64,000 nucleotides of DNA, from the NCBI RefSeq assembly GCF_001544795.2, contig NZ_FCOI02000008.1:62001-126000 (forward strand), written 5' to 3'. Of this stretch, positions 31,593 through 40,903 are shown one piece after another. Position 1 is the first letter of the stretch. Each line of letters begins with the position of its first letter. The stretch comes from Caballeronia temeraria. GTDB lineage: Bacteria; Pseudomonadota; Gammaproteobacteria; Burkholderiales; Burkholderiaceae. The notes below the pieces were generated by a model. That model did not search any database and was not told the origin of the DNA. It saw nothing but the letters and a program-made list of their open reading frames with translations. A program made the translations under genes and the position numbers.

Positions 31593-32543
31593 TCATGGCT
31601 TGAGCGCGTCTTCCGGCTCGATGTGTTGTGCGAGCAGTTCGTCCATCAACAGGCGCGCGCCCGCGGACGCCGGCGCGCCGCGTCGCGTGACGAGTTCGTA
31701 GGGTTCGCTTTTCGAGGACAGCTTGAGCGGAAGCATGCGCGCCATGCCATGTCGCGTGAAAAACTCCGCCACGTCGATGGAGACCAGCGCGACGAAAGTC
31801 GGATTGCTTTGCAATAGCGAAAGCGTGGCGAATGCTGAAGTGGTCTCGACGAGATGCAGCGGAAAGCGGATTCCGGCTTCGCGGAACTCGCGCTCGAGCA
31901 GCATGCGCATCGGCATGTTGGCGCGATAGACGACCCATCTCACGTCGGCAAGGTCTTTCAGGTGAAGCCTGCGCGCCTTCTGAAACGGATGGCTCAGATT
32001 CGCGATGACCGCCAGCGTCTCATCCTGAAGATTGACGCTGTCGTAGAGAAAGGGCGTCTGGCTGATCGTCGTGCGGCATACGGCGAGATCGAGCCTTCCG
32101 GCATCGATGAGGCTCAACAACGCGGCGCTCGTATCCTCGACGATCTCGACCGACATCTCCGCATGCTTCGTGACCAGCGACGAAATCGCTTCGATCGCGC
32201 GCGGCACCGCGCCCATGATGACGCCGACCGAAACGCGCCCGCCATGTCCGCGCATGATGCCGACGATCTCTTCGCGCAAATGCGCTACATCGGTATGAAT
32301 CAGCCGCGCATAGCGAATCACGCAATTGCCGATGTCGTTCGGCTCCAGCCCTCGGCTCGTCCTGTTGAACAACGCGGTACCGAAGGTCGTTTCGATCTCG
32401 TGCAGCGCCTTGCTTGCGCCGGGCTGCGTGAGCGAGACCTGCTTGGCCGCGCTCAGGAGCGAACCATGATCGGCGAGCGCGATCAGCAGGCGCAACTGCT
32501 TGAGATGCAGCCGGGAAATGATGGAGTTGAGCGAAGGAGTCAT
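31593..32543 (-). CDS. LysR-family regulator of the adjacent catabolic operon
   Basis: The 316-residue protein has the N-terminal LysR helix-turn-helix (LLIALADHGSLLSAAKQVSLTQPGASKALHEIE) and a periplasmic-binding-like effector domain with GRVSVGVIMGAVP. It is divergent from the iron alcohol dehydrogenase gene across 178 bases that include the AT-rich run near 32556-32585 and a TATACT at 32611, a candidate -10 element for the operon. Regulation of that operon is inferred from the divergent layout. Confidence 0.92.
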   Translation of the reverse strand: MTPSLNSIISRLHLKQLRLLIALADHGSLLSAAKQVSLTQPGASKALHEIETTFGTALFNRTSRGLEPNDIGNCVIRYARLIHTDVAHLREEIVGIMRGHGGRVSVGVIMGAVPRAIEAISSLVTKHAEMSVEIVEDTSAALLSLIDAGRLDLAVCRTTISQTPFLYDSVNLQDETLAVIANLSHPFQKARRLHLKDLADVRWVVYRANMPMRMLLEREFREAGIRFPLHLVETTSAFATLSLLQSNPTFVALVSIDVAEFFTRHGMARMLPLKLSSKSEPYELVTRRGAPASAGARLLMDELLAQHIEPEDALKP

Positions 32544-32721
32544 GCGCAGAGTTGAGGAATAGTTATACCCGTATTCATTACTGTCAATTCCGGCCGCTTT
32601 GGCCGCTGCCTATACTGCCGCATCAAACCCGCATTGCGCAGGCCTTAAAGCCTAACGTTAACCCGTATCGATCAGGGTTCCTGCTAGTCGGGTTTCCGTG
32701 TACCTATAACTGTCGATCAAC

Positions 32722-33861
32722 ATGGCCCTCATCAACTACATCACGCAGATCCAGTTCGACTTCGGCGCCGTGCGCCTCGTGAAGAGCGAATGCGAAAGGA
32801 TCGGAATCAACCGGCCGCTCATCGTGACGGATCGCGGCATCCAGGCGGCGGGCATCGTGGACACGGTGCTGTCGGCCTTGAGCGCGGATCATGAGGTGCC
32901 GGTGTATGACGGCACGCCGCCGAATCCGAACGAAGCAGCGGTGCGCGAAGCGGTCGACGTGTTCGTCGCCGAACGTTGCGACGGCATCATCGCGGTGGGC
33001 GGCGGATCGTCGATCGATCTTGCGAAGGGCGTGGCCGTTTGCGCGACCCACGACGGCCCGTTGCAGAGCTTCGCGGTGATCGAAGGCGGCGCGACACGCA
33101 TCACGTCGGCCACAGCGCCGGTCATCGCGATTCCGACCACGGCGGGCACCGGCAGCGAAGTCGGACGCGGCGCGATTCTGATTCTCGACGACGGCAGAAA
33201 GGTCGGCGTGATATCGCCGTTCGTCGTGCCGAAGTCCGCGATCTGCGATCCGGAACTTACGCTCAAGCTGCCCGCGACGATGACCGCCGCGACCGGCATG
33301 GACGCAATCGCGCATTGCATCGAAACGTTCATGGCGCCCGCGTTCAATCCCGCAGCGGACGGCATCGCGCTCGACGGACTCTGGCGCGCATGGCGTCATA
33401 TCGAGCGCGCCACGACGCATCCCGACGACAGGATCGCGCGCATGAACATGATGAGCGCGTCGATGCAGGGCGCGCTCGCGTTCCAGAAGGGCCTCGGATG
33501 CGTGCACAGCCTCAGTCATTCGCTTGGCGGCATGAATCCGCGTCTGCATCACGGTACATTGAACGCGATCTTTCTGCCTGCCGTGATCGCATTCAATCAG
33601 GAATCCAGATCGGTTCATGAAGAGGGAAAGCTTCCACGTCTCGCGCAGGCAATGGGCCTCGAAAATCCGGCGAACGTCGGGACTTCGATCAGGGAGATGA
33701 CGAATCGCCTCGGTCTTCCCACGACGCTTTCCGGCGTCGGCGTCACGCGCGACATGTTTCCGGACATCGTGAAAGGCGCGCTGAAGGATCACAGTCACAA
33801 GACCAATCCGCGCGATGCATCCGCAAGCGACTATCACGCGATGCTCGAAGCGTCGTTCTGA
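32722..33861 (+). CDS. Iron-containing alcohol dehydrogenase
   Basis: The 379-residue protein has the NAD site GGGSSIDLAKG, IPTTAGTGSEV and the metal ligand set of group III alcohol dehydrogenases: Asp in CDPELT, His in GMDAIAHCIE, His in GCVHSLSHSLGG and His in DHSHKTNPR. It oxidises or reduces an alcohol/aldehyde or hydroxy-acid pair. It is the first gene of a run that continues with a hydratase and a CoA-transferase, 25 bp from the next start. The substrate is unknown. Confidence 0.93.
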   Translation: MALINYITQIQFDFGAVRLVKSECERIGINRPLIVTDRGIQAAGIVDTVLSALSADHEVPVYDGTPPNPNEAAVREAVDVFVAERCDGIIAVGGGSSIDLAKGVAVCATHDGPLQSFAVIEGGATRITSATAPVIAIPTTAGTGSEVGRGAILILDDGRKVGVISPFVVPKSAICDPELTLKLPATMTAATGMDAIAHCIETFMAPAFNPAADGIALDGLWRAWRHIERATTHPDDRIARMNMMSASMQGALAFQKGLGCVHSLSHSLGGMNPRLHHGTLNAIFLPAVIAFNQESRSVHEEGKLPRLAQAMGLENPANVGTSIREMTNRLGLPTTLSGVGVTRDMFPDIVKGALKDHSHKTNPRDASASDYHAMLEASF

Positions 33862-33886
33862 CGACGGACCACCCGAAGAGGAAGAC

Positions 33887-34666
33887 ATGGGAGACAAACT
33901 CGGCATCGAGCGTCATGGCGATATTGCCATCGTCACGCTCGACAACCCCGACAAGATGAACGCGCTCACGCTTTCGATGTGGCGCGATCTCGGCGCGGCG
34001 ATGGAGCAGCTCTCGGACGATGACAGCGTTCGATGCGTCGTGCTGCGCGGCGCGGGAATGAAGGCATTCGCGGCAGGCGCGGATATCGGCGAGTTTGCGG
34101 CGCTTCGATCGAACCGCGATCAGGCGCGCGCCTATGCGGAGATCACGACAGCGGCGATGGATGCCATCGAGCGTTGCCGGCATCCCGTCGTCGCGATGAT
34201 TCATGGCGTCTGCGTCGGCGGCGGACTCGAGATCGCGTCGCTCTGCGATATCCGCGTCTGCGGCGAATCGAGCCGCTTCGGCGCGCCCGTCGGACAACTC
34301 GGACTCACGATGTCTTACGCGGAACTCGGCGCATTGATTCGTCTCGCGGGCCGCGCGGTCGCGATGGAGATCGTGCTCGAAGGACGCATCTTCGATGCAC
34401 GGGAAGCGCTCGCCAAAGGGTTGACATCGCGTGTCGTCGCCGACGATGCCGTGGAGGATGAAGCCATCGCCACCGCGCGGCGCATCGCGCGTGGCGCGCC
34501 GCTCGTCGCGCGCTGGCACAAGGCCGCGTCGAACAGGCTCACGCGCGCGCCCGCGCTGTCGGCCGACGAGATCGAGTCTGCGTTCGATTGCTTCGATACG
34601 GAGGACTTTCGCATCGGCGCGGAAGCATTCAATGCAAAACAGAAACCAGTCTTCAAGGGAAAGTGA
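33887..34666 (+). CDS. Enoyl-CoA hydratase/isomerase family protein
   Basis: The 259-residue crotonase-fold protein has the oxyanion-hole segments MKAFAAGADIGEF and GVCVGGGLEIASLCDIRV. The usual second catalytic Glu position is in GAPVGQLGL, so hydratase chemistry is uncertain and other crotonase reactions are possible. GAAGAGGAAG precedes the ATG at 33887. Its stop is one base from the next start, so it is translationally linked to the CoA-transferase. Confidence 0.93.
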   Translation: MGDKLGIERHGDIAIVTLDNPDKMNALTLSMWRDLGAAMEQLSDDDSVRCVVLRGAGMKAFAAGADIGEFAALRSNRDQARAYAEITTAAMDAIERCRHPVVAMIHGVCVGGGLEIASLCDIRVCGESSRFGAPVGQLGLTMSYAELGALIRLAGRAVAMEIVLEGRIFDAREALAKGLTSRVVADDAVEDEAIATARRIARGAPLVARWHKAASNRLTRAPALSADEIESAFDCFDTEDFRIGAEAFNAKQKPVFKGK

Positions 34667-34667
34667 A

Positions 34668-35864
34668 ATGGGTCCGCTGAGTGGAATGAAAGTGGTTGAA
34701 CTGGCGCATATCATGTCCGGCCCCGTGTGCGGCATGATGCTCGCCGATATGGGCGCGGATGTCGTGAAAGTCGAGAAAGTGCCTGACGGCGACGATTCTC
34801 GCCGCTTCTCGCCGATTCTGCCGAGCGGCGAATCCGCGTCGTTCATGATCGTCAATCGCAACAAGCGCGGCATCGGGCTGAACCTGAAGAGCGAGGGCGG
34901 CCGCGAAGTGCTGCAGCGATTGTTGTCGGACGCGGATGTCGTCACGGAGAACTATCGCGCCGGCACGATGGAGAAGTTCGGTCTCGGCTATGACACGCTC
35001 AAGGAACTCAATCCTGGGCTGATCTATTGCGCGATCTCGGGTTTCGGCCGCACCGGACCGTTCGGCGAGAAGGGCGGCTTCGATCTCATCGCGCAAGGCA
35101 TGAGCGGCATGATGAGCATGACGGGCGAAGAAGGACGCGAGCCGGTCAAGGCAGGCTCACCCGTGGCGGACATCAACTCGGGCATTCTCGCGGCGCTCGG
35201 CATCGCGGCGGCCTATGCGCAGAAGCTTCGCACCGGGCGCGGCCAGATGGTCGACACATCGCTCTTCGAAGCGGGCTTGCAGCAGATGTTCTGGCCTGCG
35301 GCGAGCTATCTCGCGGACGGCACCATTCTGCCGAAGATGGGTTCCGCGAATTCGACAAGCGCGCCGTATCAGGTCTTCAAGACGCGCGACGGCTGGATCA
35401 ATATCGGCGCGGCCAATCAAAGCAATTACGAACGCCTGCTCGACGTGCTCGATGCGCCCGAACTCGCGAGCGATGCGCGCTTCGCAACGAATGCACTGCG
35501 GCTTCAGCACCGCGAGGCGCTCGTCGCGATCCTCAATGAACTGCTCGTGCGCCGCACGACGGATGAATGGATGGCGCAATTCGATCGCATCGGTTTGCCC
35601 GCGGGACCGGTGCTCGATATCGCGGCGGCGCTCGCGCATCCGCAGACGATTGCGCGCGAGATGGTCGTCGAAACCGACCATCCGCGTGCGGGCAGGGTCA
35701 GAGGTCTCGGCCTGCCGATTCACTTCTCCGATGCAAAACGCTCGGGCAATCGTCCTGCGCCGCTGCTCGGCGAGCATACGAGAGAAGTGCTGATGGAGTC
35801 GGGCTATGCGGCGGCCGAAGTCGACCGGTTGATCGAAGAGAACGCCGTCGTAGCGCTGGCCTAG
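34668..35864 (+). CDS. CaiB/BaiF family CoA-transferase
   Basis: The 398-residue class III CoA-transferase starts with GPLSGMKVVELAHIMSGPVCGMMLADMGADVVKVEK and has CAISGFGRTGPFGEKGGFDLIAQGMSGMMSMTG and the catalytic Asp in SPVADINSGILAALGIA. These enzymes move CoA between carboxylic acids, for example from succinyl-CoA or formyl-CoA. With the hydratase and dehydrogenase it suggests CoA-dependent catabolism of a hydroxylated or unsaturated acid taken up by the adjacent TRAP system. Confidence 0.94.
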   Translation: MGPLSGMKVVELAHIMSGPVCGMMLADMGADVVKVEKVPDGDDSRRFSPILPSGESASFMIVNRNKRGIGLNLKSEGGREVLQRLLSDADVVTENYRAGTMEKFGLGYDTLKELNPGLIYCAISGFGRTGPFGEKGGFDLIAQGMSGMMSMTGEEGREPVKAGSPVADINSGILAALGIAAAYAQKLRTGRGQMVDTSLFEAGLQQMFWPAASYLADGTILPKMGSANSTSAPYQVFKTRDGWINIGAANQSNYERLLDVLDAPELASDARFATNALRLQHREALVAILNELLVRRTTDEWMAQFDRIGLPAGPVLDIAAALAHPQTIAREMVVETDHPRAGRVRGLGLPIHFSDAKRSGNRPAPLLGEHTREVLMESGYAAAEVDRLIEENAVVALA

Positions 35865-35909
35865 TAAAGACGCGATCAAAACGCGCATCACGAAGTTCAG
35901 GAGACAAAC

Positions 35910-36941
35910 ATGAGTGGAACCATCACACGTCGGGATTTCCTGACGACGGCGGGACTCGCCGTGGCCGCGACCGCGACGGGCATCGCATTGCCGAACCGCG
36001 CATTCGCGCAGACTGCGCCCATCGTCCTCAAATACGCGAGCAGCTTGCCGGACAGCCATCCGCTCAATGCGCACATGCGCGAGGCTTCGGCAGCGATCAG
36101 GAAGGAGACGAACGGCCGCGTCGATCTTCAGGTGTTCGCGAATGCGCAAATGGGCGGCGACACCGACATGCTCTCGCAAGTGCGCGCGGGCGGCGTCGAT
36201 TTCATTCCGCTGCCGGGCGCGATTCTGTCGACGCTCGTGCCGATTGCATCGATCGAAAGCGTGCCGTTCGCGTTCAAGAACTACGACGACGTCTGGGCCG
36301 CGATGGACGGCGATCTCGGCAAGCACGTGCGCGAGCAGGCCGCGAAAGCGGGATTGATCGCGATGGACAAGGTCTGGAACAACGGCTTCCGCCAGATCAC
36401 GAGTTCGACGCGCCCCATCAAGACGCCTGCCGACCTCAAGGGCTTCAAGATCCGCGTGCTGGTCAGCCCGCTATGGACGTCGATGTTCAAGACCTTCGGC
36501 GCGGCACCCACCGGCATCAGCATCAACGAGACGTACTCCGCGCTGCAGACGAAGGTCGTCGAAGGGCAGGAGAATCCGCTCGTCGTGGTGCAGTCCGCGC
36601 GCTTCTATGAAGTGCAGAAGTATTGCTCGCTGACGGGACACATCTGGAACGGCTTCTGGCTGCTCGCGAGCGGCAAGACCTGGCCGAAGCTCCCGAAAGA
36701 CGTGCAGGACATCGTCGCACGCAACATCAACGAAGCCGCGATGAAGCAGCGCGAGGAAGTCATCCGTCTCAACCAGAGTCTGGAGCCGATGCTCACGGCC
36801 AAGGGCGTCACGTTCAATAAGGTCGATCAGCAGGCGTTCCGCACCGATCTGCAGCAAAAGGGCTTCTACGCCGAATGGAAGAAGAAATACGGCGATGCGG
36901 CATGGGGACTTCTGGAGAAGTATGCCGGGCAGCTTTCGTGA
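35910..36941 (+). CDS. TRAP transporter substrate-binding protein (DctP type)
   Basis: The 343-residue periplasmic protein has a Tat signal (TRRDFLTTAGLAVAATATG ... AFAQ), then ILKYASSLPDSHPLNAHMREA, KGFKIRVLVSPLWTSMFKTFGAAPTGI with the conserved Arg that binds carboxylates, and VVEGQENPL. It captures an organic acid for the fused membrane protein encoded 14 bp downstream. AGGAG lies upstream of its ATG. Confidence 0.94.
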   Translation: MSGTITRRDFLTTAGLAVAATATGIALPNRAFAQTAPIVLKYASSLPDSHPLNAHMREASAAIRKETNGRVDLQVFANAQMGGDTDMLSQVRAGGVDFIPLPGAILSTLVPIASIESVPFAFKNYDDVWAAMDGDLGKHVREQAAKAGLIAMDKVWNNGFRQITSSTRPIKTPADLKGFKIRVLVSPLWTSMFKTFGAAPTGISINETYSALQTKVVEGQENPLVVVQSARFYEVQKYCSLTGHIWNGFWLLASGKTWPKLPKDVQDIVARNINEAAMKQREEVIRLNQSLEPMLTAKGVTFNKVDQQAFRTDLQQKGFYAEWKKKYGDAAWGLLEKYAGQLS

Positions 36942-36955
36942 GCAAGGAGCGGATC

Positions 36956-38854
36956 ATGAGCACTGACGTTTCGATGGGCAGCCTGCCTGTTCAGGTTGCG
37001 AGCAAACCGCCCGGTCCGGTTGCACGAGCGGGTCATATCCTCGATGCCTGCATCCGCTGGTCGGCCGAACTCTGCGCAGCAGCGCTCGTGGTGGCCGAAG
37101 TGATGCTGCTGTTCGCAAACGTGTTCTATCGGTACGTGCTGCACGATCCGCTGATCTGGGGCGACGAACTCGCGACGCTGCTCTTCATCTGGCTCGCGAT
37201 GCTCGGGACCGTCATCGCATTGCGCCGCAACGAGCACATGCGGCTCACGACGTTCGTCGCGCATCTGAAGCCAGCGAAGCGTGCCTTCGTCGATACGTTC
37301 GGCGCCGTGATCGTCATCGCGTTCATCGTGATGTTGTTGTCGCCGGCGTGGGAGTATGTGTCGGAAGAGTGGGCCATCACGAGCGCGGCGCTGGAAATCT
37401 CCAACGGTTATCGCGTCGCGGCGCTCGCGGTCGGCCTCACGCTGATGCTCGCGATTTCCGTCGCGCGTCTCATGGAGCAGGCGCGCGCGATGCACTTCGT
37501 GATAGCGGCGGTTGTCGTCGGCGGCATCGCGCTTTTGCTGATGACGTTCGAGGCCGCGATGACTTCGCTCGGCAACTGGAACCTCGTGATCTTCTTCGTG
37601 GTGGCCGTCGTGTTCATGGTGTCGATCGGCGTGCCGATCATGGTCGCGTTCGGTTTGTCGACCGTCGCGTATCTGAACACGGTGACGATGACGCCGATGC
37701 TCGTCGTCATGGGCCGCATCGACGAGGGCATGTCGAGCCTGATCCTGCTCGCGATTCCGTTGTTCGTGTTCCTCGGCGCGCTCATCGAAGCAATGGGCAT
37801 GGCGCAGGCCATGATCCGCTTTCTCGCATCGCTGATCGGGCATTTCAAGGGCGGGCTGTCGTATGTGCTGATCGGCGCGATCTATCTCGTGAGCGGGATA
37901 TCGGGCTCCAAGGCCGCCGATATGGCTGCCGTTGCGCCCGCGCTTTTCCCCGAGATGAAGAAGCGCGGCGAGGACGAGAACGAACTCGTCGCGATGTTGA
38001 GCGCGTCAGGCGCGATGTCGGAGACCATTCCGCCGAGTCTCGTGCTCATCACTATCGGCTCGGTGACGGGTGTATCGATCTCCGCGTTGTTCACGGGCGG
38101 CTTCATGCCGGCAGTCGTGGGCGCGCTCGCGATGATCGCGGTGATCTGGCTCAAGAACCGCAAGCGCGAACTGAAGGAAGTCGAACGCGCGAAGCCGCGT
38201 GAAGTCGGCAGGGCGTTTCTGTTCGCGCTGCCGGCGCTCGCGTTGCCGTTCGTGATCCGCGCGGCGGTCGTCGAAGGCATCGCGACGGCGACCGAAGTCG
38301 CGTCCGTCGGCGTGGCGTATACGTTCGTCGTCGGGCTCGTGTTCTATCGCTCGTTCAATTGGAACCGGCTCTATCCGATCATCGTCGGCACGGCTTCGTT
38401 GTCGGGCGCGATTCTGATCATCATCGGCTGCGCGACGGCGATGGCCTGGGCGCTCACGCAATCCGGCTTCTCGCATCAGCTCGCGCAACTCATGTCGACG
38501 GCGCCCGGCGGTTCGATGGGCTTCCTGCTGATATCGGCGGTGGCGTTCGTGTTGCTCGGCAGCTTTCTCGAAGGCATTCCGGCGATCGTGCTGTTCGGCC
38601 CGCTGCTGTTTCCAGTTGCGCGGCAACTCGGCATCAACGAAGTCCACTATGCGATGGTCGCGATCTTCGCGATGGGCCTCGGGCTTTTCGCGCCGCCGTT
38701 CGGCGTGGGCTTCTATGCAGCCTGCGCGATTGCTAAAGTCGATCCGGACGGTGCAATGAAGCGCGTGTGGCCTTATCTCGGCGCGCTCGCGGTGGCGCTG
38801 CTCGTTCTGGTGGCCGTACCGTGGGTGTCCACGGGCTTTCTTCCCGCGAACTGA
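36956..38854 (+). CDS. TRAP transporter fused small and large permease (DctQ-DctM)
   Basis: The 632-residue membrane protein joins a DctQ-like part (about residues 25-190, four segments, FANVFYRYVLHDPLIWGDELATLLFIWLAMLG) to a DctM-like part (about 200-632, many segments, SGSKAADMAAVAPALFPEMKKRG, SGAMSETIPPSLVLI). It would drive sodium-coupled uptake with the adjacent binding protein. The ATG at 36956 follows AAGGAGCGGATC. The fusion form is known in the family. Confidence 0.94.
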   Translation: MSTDVSMGSLPVQVASKPPGPVARAGHILDACIRWSAELCAAALVVAEVMLLFANVFYRYVLHDPLIWGDELATLLFIWLAMLGTVIALRRNEHMRLTTFVAHLKPAKRAFVDTFGAVIVIAFIVMLLSPAWEYVSEEWAITSAALEISNGYRVAALAVGLTLMLAISVARLMEQARAMHFVIAAVVVGGIALLLMTFEAAMTSLGNWNLVIFFVVAVVFMVSIGVPIMVAFGLSTVAYLNTVTMTPMLVVMGRIDEGMSSLILLAIPLFVFLGALIEAMGMAQAMIRFLASLIGHFKGGLSYVLIGAIYLVSGISGSKAADMAAVAPALFPEMKKRGEDENELVAMLSASGAMSETIPPSLVLITIGSVTGVSISALFTGGFMPAVVGALAMIAVIWLKNRKRELKEVERAKPREVGRAFLFALPALALPFVIRAAVVEGIATATEVASVGVAYTFVVGLVFYRSFNWNRLYPIIVGTASLSGAILIIIGCATAMAWALTQSGFSHQLAQLMSTAPGGSMGFLLISAVAFVLLGSFLEGIPAIVLFGPLLFPVARQLGINEVHYAMVAIFAMGLGLFAPPFGVGFYAACAIAKVDPDGAMKRVWPYLGALAVALLVLVAVPWVSTGFLPAN

Positions 38855-38857
38855 ACC

Positions 38858-39811
38858 ATGAACGAGGATTCATTGCACGCTCGAAACCACGCGACGCCGA
38901 ACCGGATGGATGACATCCCGATCATCGATGCGCATCATCATCTGTGGGATCTCTCGATGGGGCGCTATCCGTGGCTGCAAGAGGACTATCACGAAGACTT
39001 CTTTCTCGGCGATTACCGCAGCCTGCGCCGGGATTTTCTGCCGGAAGACTATCTGGCGGCGGCGGGCGCGCAACCCGTGATCGGAACGGTCCATGTCGAA
39101 GCGGAACGCGCGCGCGATGAACAGGTTGCCGAAACGCGCTGGCTGCATGAGGTTCACGAGCGACACGGCTTTCCGGGCGCGGTGATCGCGCATGCGTGGT
39201 TCGACCGGCCGGACACGGAAGATATTCTCTCTCAACATGCGGCGTATCCGCTCGTGCGGGGGATTCGTTCGAAGCCGGTGACGTCGCGAAGTCCCGCCGA
39301 TCGCATCGACGATATTCGCGGAACCATGCGCGATCCGGCGTGGCTGCACGGCTTCTCGCTGCTGGAGAAATTCGGCCTTTCGTGGGACTTGCGCGTGCCG
39401 CCGTGGCATCTCGCCGATGCCGCCGATGTAGCGCGCATGTTCCCGAATACGCCAATCGCGTTGAATCACACCGGCTTTCCGTGGGACCGGAGCGACGAAG
39501 GCTTGTCGCATTGGCGTCGCGGGATGGAACAACTCGCGAAGCAGCCGAACGTGTCGGTGAAGCTGTCGGAGTTCGGTCTGAAGAATGCGCCTTGGAACTA
39601 CGACGATAACCGGAAGATCGTCCTCGATGCGGTTTCGATATTCGGCGTCGATCGCTGCATGTTCGCGAGCAATTTCCCCGTCGCCGGTTTGCGGGTGAGT
39701 TACGACGTCCTCGTGCACAGCATGAAAAGCATGCTGGAACCGCTCGGGCGTGATGCGCTGGAGAAGATCTTTTATCGGAACGCGCAGCGGTTCTATCGCG
39801 TCGTGGTTTAA
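38858..39811 (+). CDS. Amidohydrolase (COG3618, TIM-barrel) 1
   Basis: The 317-residue metal-dependent hydrolase has the HxH-type motif IIDAHHHLWDLSMGRYPWLQ, later His in VHVEAERARD and AHAWFDRP contexts, ALNHTGFPWDRSDEGL and the Asp-containing FASNFPV. The family is related to 2-pyrone-4,6-dicarboxylate hydrolase and lactonases. It starts 3 bp after the TRAP permease stop, so it should act on the imported compound or an early product. Roughly one third of its residues match the next gene product by eye. Confidence 0.92.
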   Translation: MNEDSLHARNHATPNRMDDIPIIDAHHHLWDLSMGRYPWLQEDYHEDFFLGDYRSLRRDFLPEDYLAAAGAQPVIGTVHVEAERARDEQVAETRWLHEVHERHGFPGAVIAHAWFDRPDTEDILSQHAAYPLVRGIRSKPVTSRSPADRIDDIRGTMRDPAWLHGFSLLEKFGLSWDLRVPPWHLADAADVARMFPNTPIALNHTGFPWDRSDEGLSHWRRGMEQLAKQPNVSVKLSEFGLKNAPWNYDDNRKIVLDAVSIFGVDRCMFASNFPVAGLRVSYDVLVHSMKSMLEPLGRDALEKIFYRNAQRFYRVVV

Positions 39812-39821
39812 GCAAAAGGAG

Positions 39822-40778
39822 ATGCCCGTGTCAAACGCCGACGAACTTCGCCGCCGGTTTCTCGAGAGCGGCTCGGACGACGATCTGCCGATCGCGGATC
39901 CGCATCAGCATTTCTTCGACATCGAGCGCAATTATTATCCGTGGCTCGCCGACGAGCCGGTGCAGAACTTCCGCTACGGCAACTACGATGCGATCCGGCG
40001 CAGCTTCCTGCCCGGCGATTATTTTCGTGCGGCGGGGCATCACAAGATCGTGAAGACGGTGCTCATCGAAGGAGAATGGAATCCGGCCGATCCGCTCGGC
40101 GAACTGCGCTGGGTCGAGTCGCTGCAACGCGAGCACGGCTTTCCGCACGCGATGAGCGCTCAGGCCTGGCTCGACCGCGAAGACGTGGACACCGTCCTCG
40201 ATGCCTATGGCCGGCATCCGCTGGTCAGGGGTATCCGGCACAAGCCGACTGCGGTCGCGCGCGCCGATCATGCGGATGATTTCGTCGCGCCCGGATCGAT
40301 GCGCGATCGGACATGGCGCGACGGCTACGCGAAACTGCGCGACCACCGTCTGCTGTTCGAGCTTCAGGTGTTCTGGTGGCATTTCAACGAGGCGGCGGAA
40401 CTGGCGCGCGATTTCCCGGAAACGCAAATCGTCATCAATCACACCGGGCTCCCGGCGGACCGCTCTGACGAAGGGCTGAAAGGCTGGCGCAATGCGCTCG
40501 ACGTGGTGGCGCGCGAGCCGAACGTGCATCTGAAGATTTCGGGAATCTGCATTCCGGGGCAGCGCTGGAACATCGAGGCGAACGGGCGCATCGTGCGTAC
40601 CGCGATCGACGTGTTCGGCGCACAGCGCTGCTCGTTCGCCAGCAACTATCCGGTGGACGGCGTCGTGGACCGCATGACGGATATCTTCGACGGCTTCAAG
40701 GCGATCGCCGCGCCGTATTCCATCGCGGACCGGCTGGCGCTCTTTCACGACAACGCGGTCAGAATCTACGCGATGTGA
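39822..40778 (+). CDS. Amidohydrolase (COG3618, TIM-barrel) 2
   Basis: The 318-residue paralogue of the preceding gene keeps PIADPHQHFFDIERNYYPWL, VLIEGEWNP, HPLVRGIRHKP, INHTGLPADRSDEGLKGWR and FASNYPVDG. AAAGGAG lies too close to the ATG at 39822, so the GTG at 39828 (MSNADELRR) may be the true start. It ends the TRAP-linked run. A tandem pair suggests two successive or two related lactone/amide substrates (inference). Confidence 0.92.
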   Translation: MPVSNADELRRRFLESGSDDDLPIADPHQHFFDIERNYYPWLADEPVQNFRYGNYDAIRRSFLPGDYFRAAGHHKIVKTVLIEGEWNPADPLGELRWVESLQREHGFPHAMSAQAWLDREDVDTVLDAYGRHPLVRGIRHKPTAVARADHADDFVAPGSMRDRTWRDGYAKLRDHRLLFELQVFWWHFNEAAELARDFPETQIVINHTGLPADRSDEGLKGWRNALDVVAREPNVHLKISGICIPGQRWNIEANGRIVRTAIDVFGAQRCSFASNYPVDGVVDRMTDIFDGFKAIAAPYSIADRLALFHDNAVRIYAM

Positions 40779-40903
40779 CCTTCGGCCACGGCGCGCCGCA
40801 CTCTCGTTCATTTTGGCTGCTTGCAAATTTGAGGATTTGAATCTAGCCTGCATCAGCAATCGGCGGAACTCTTCAACGCACTACCTTCCTGATGGGAACA
40901 GCG

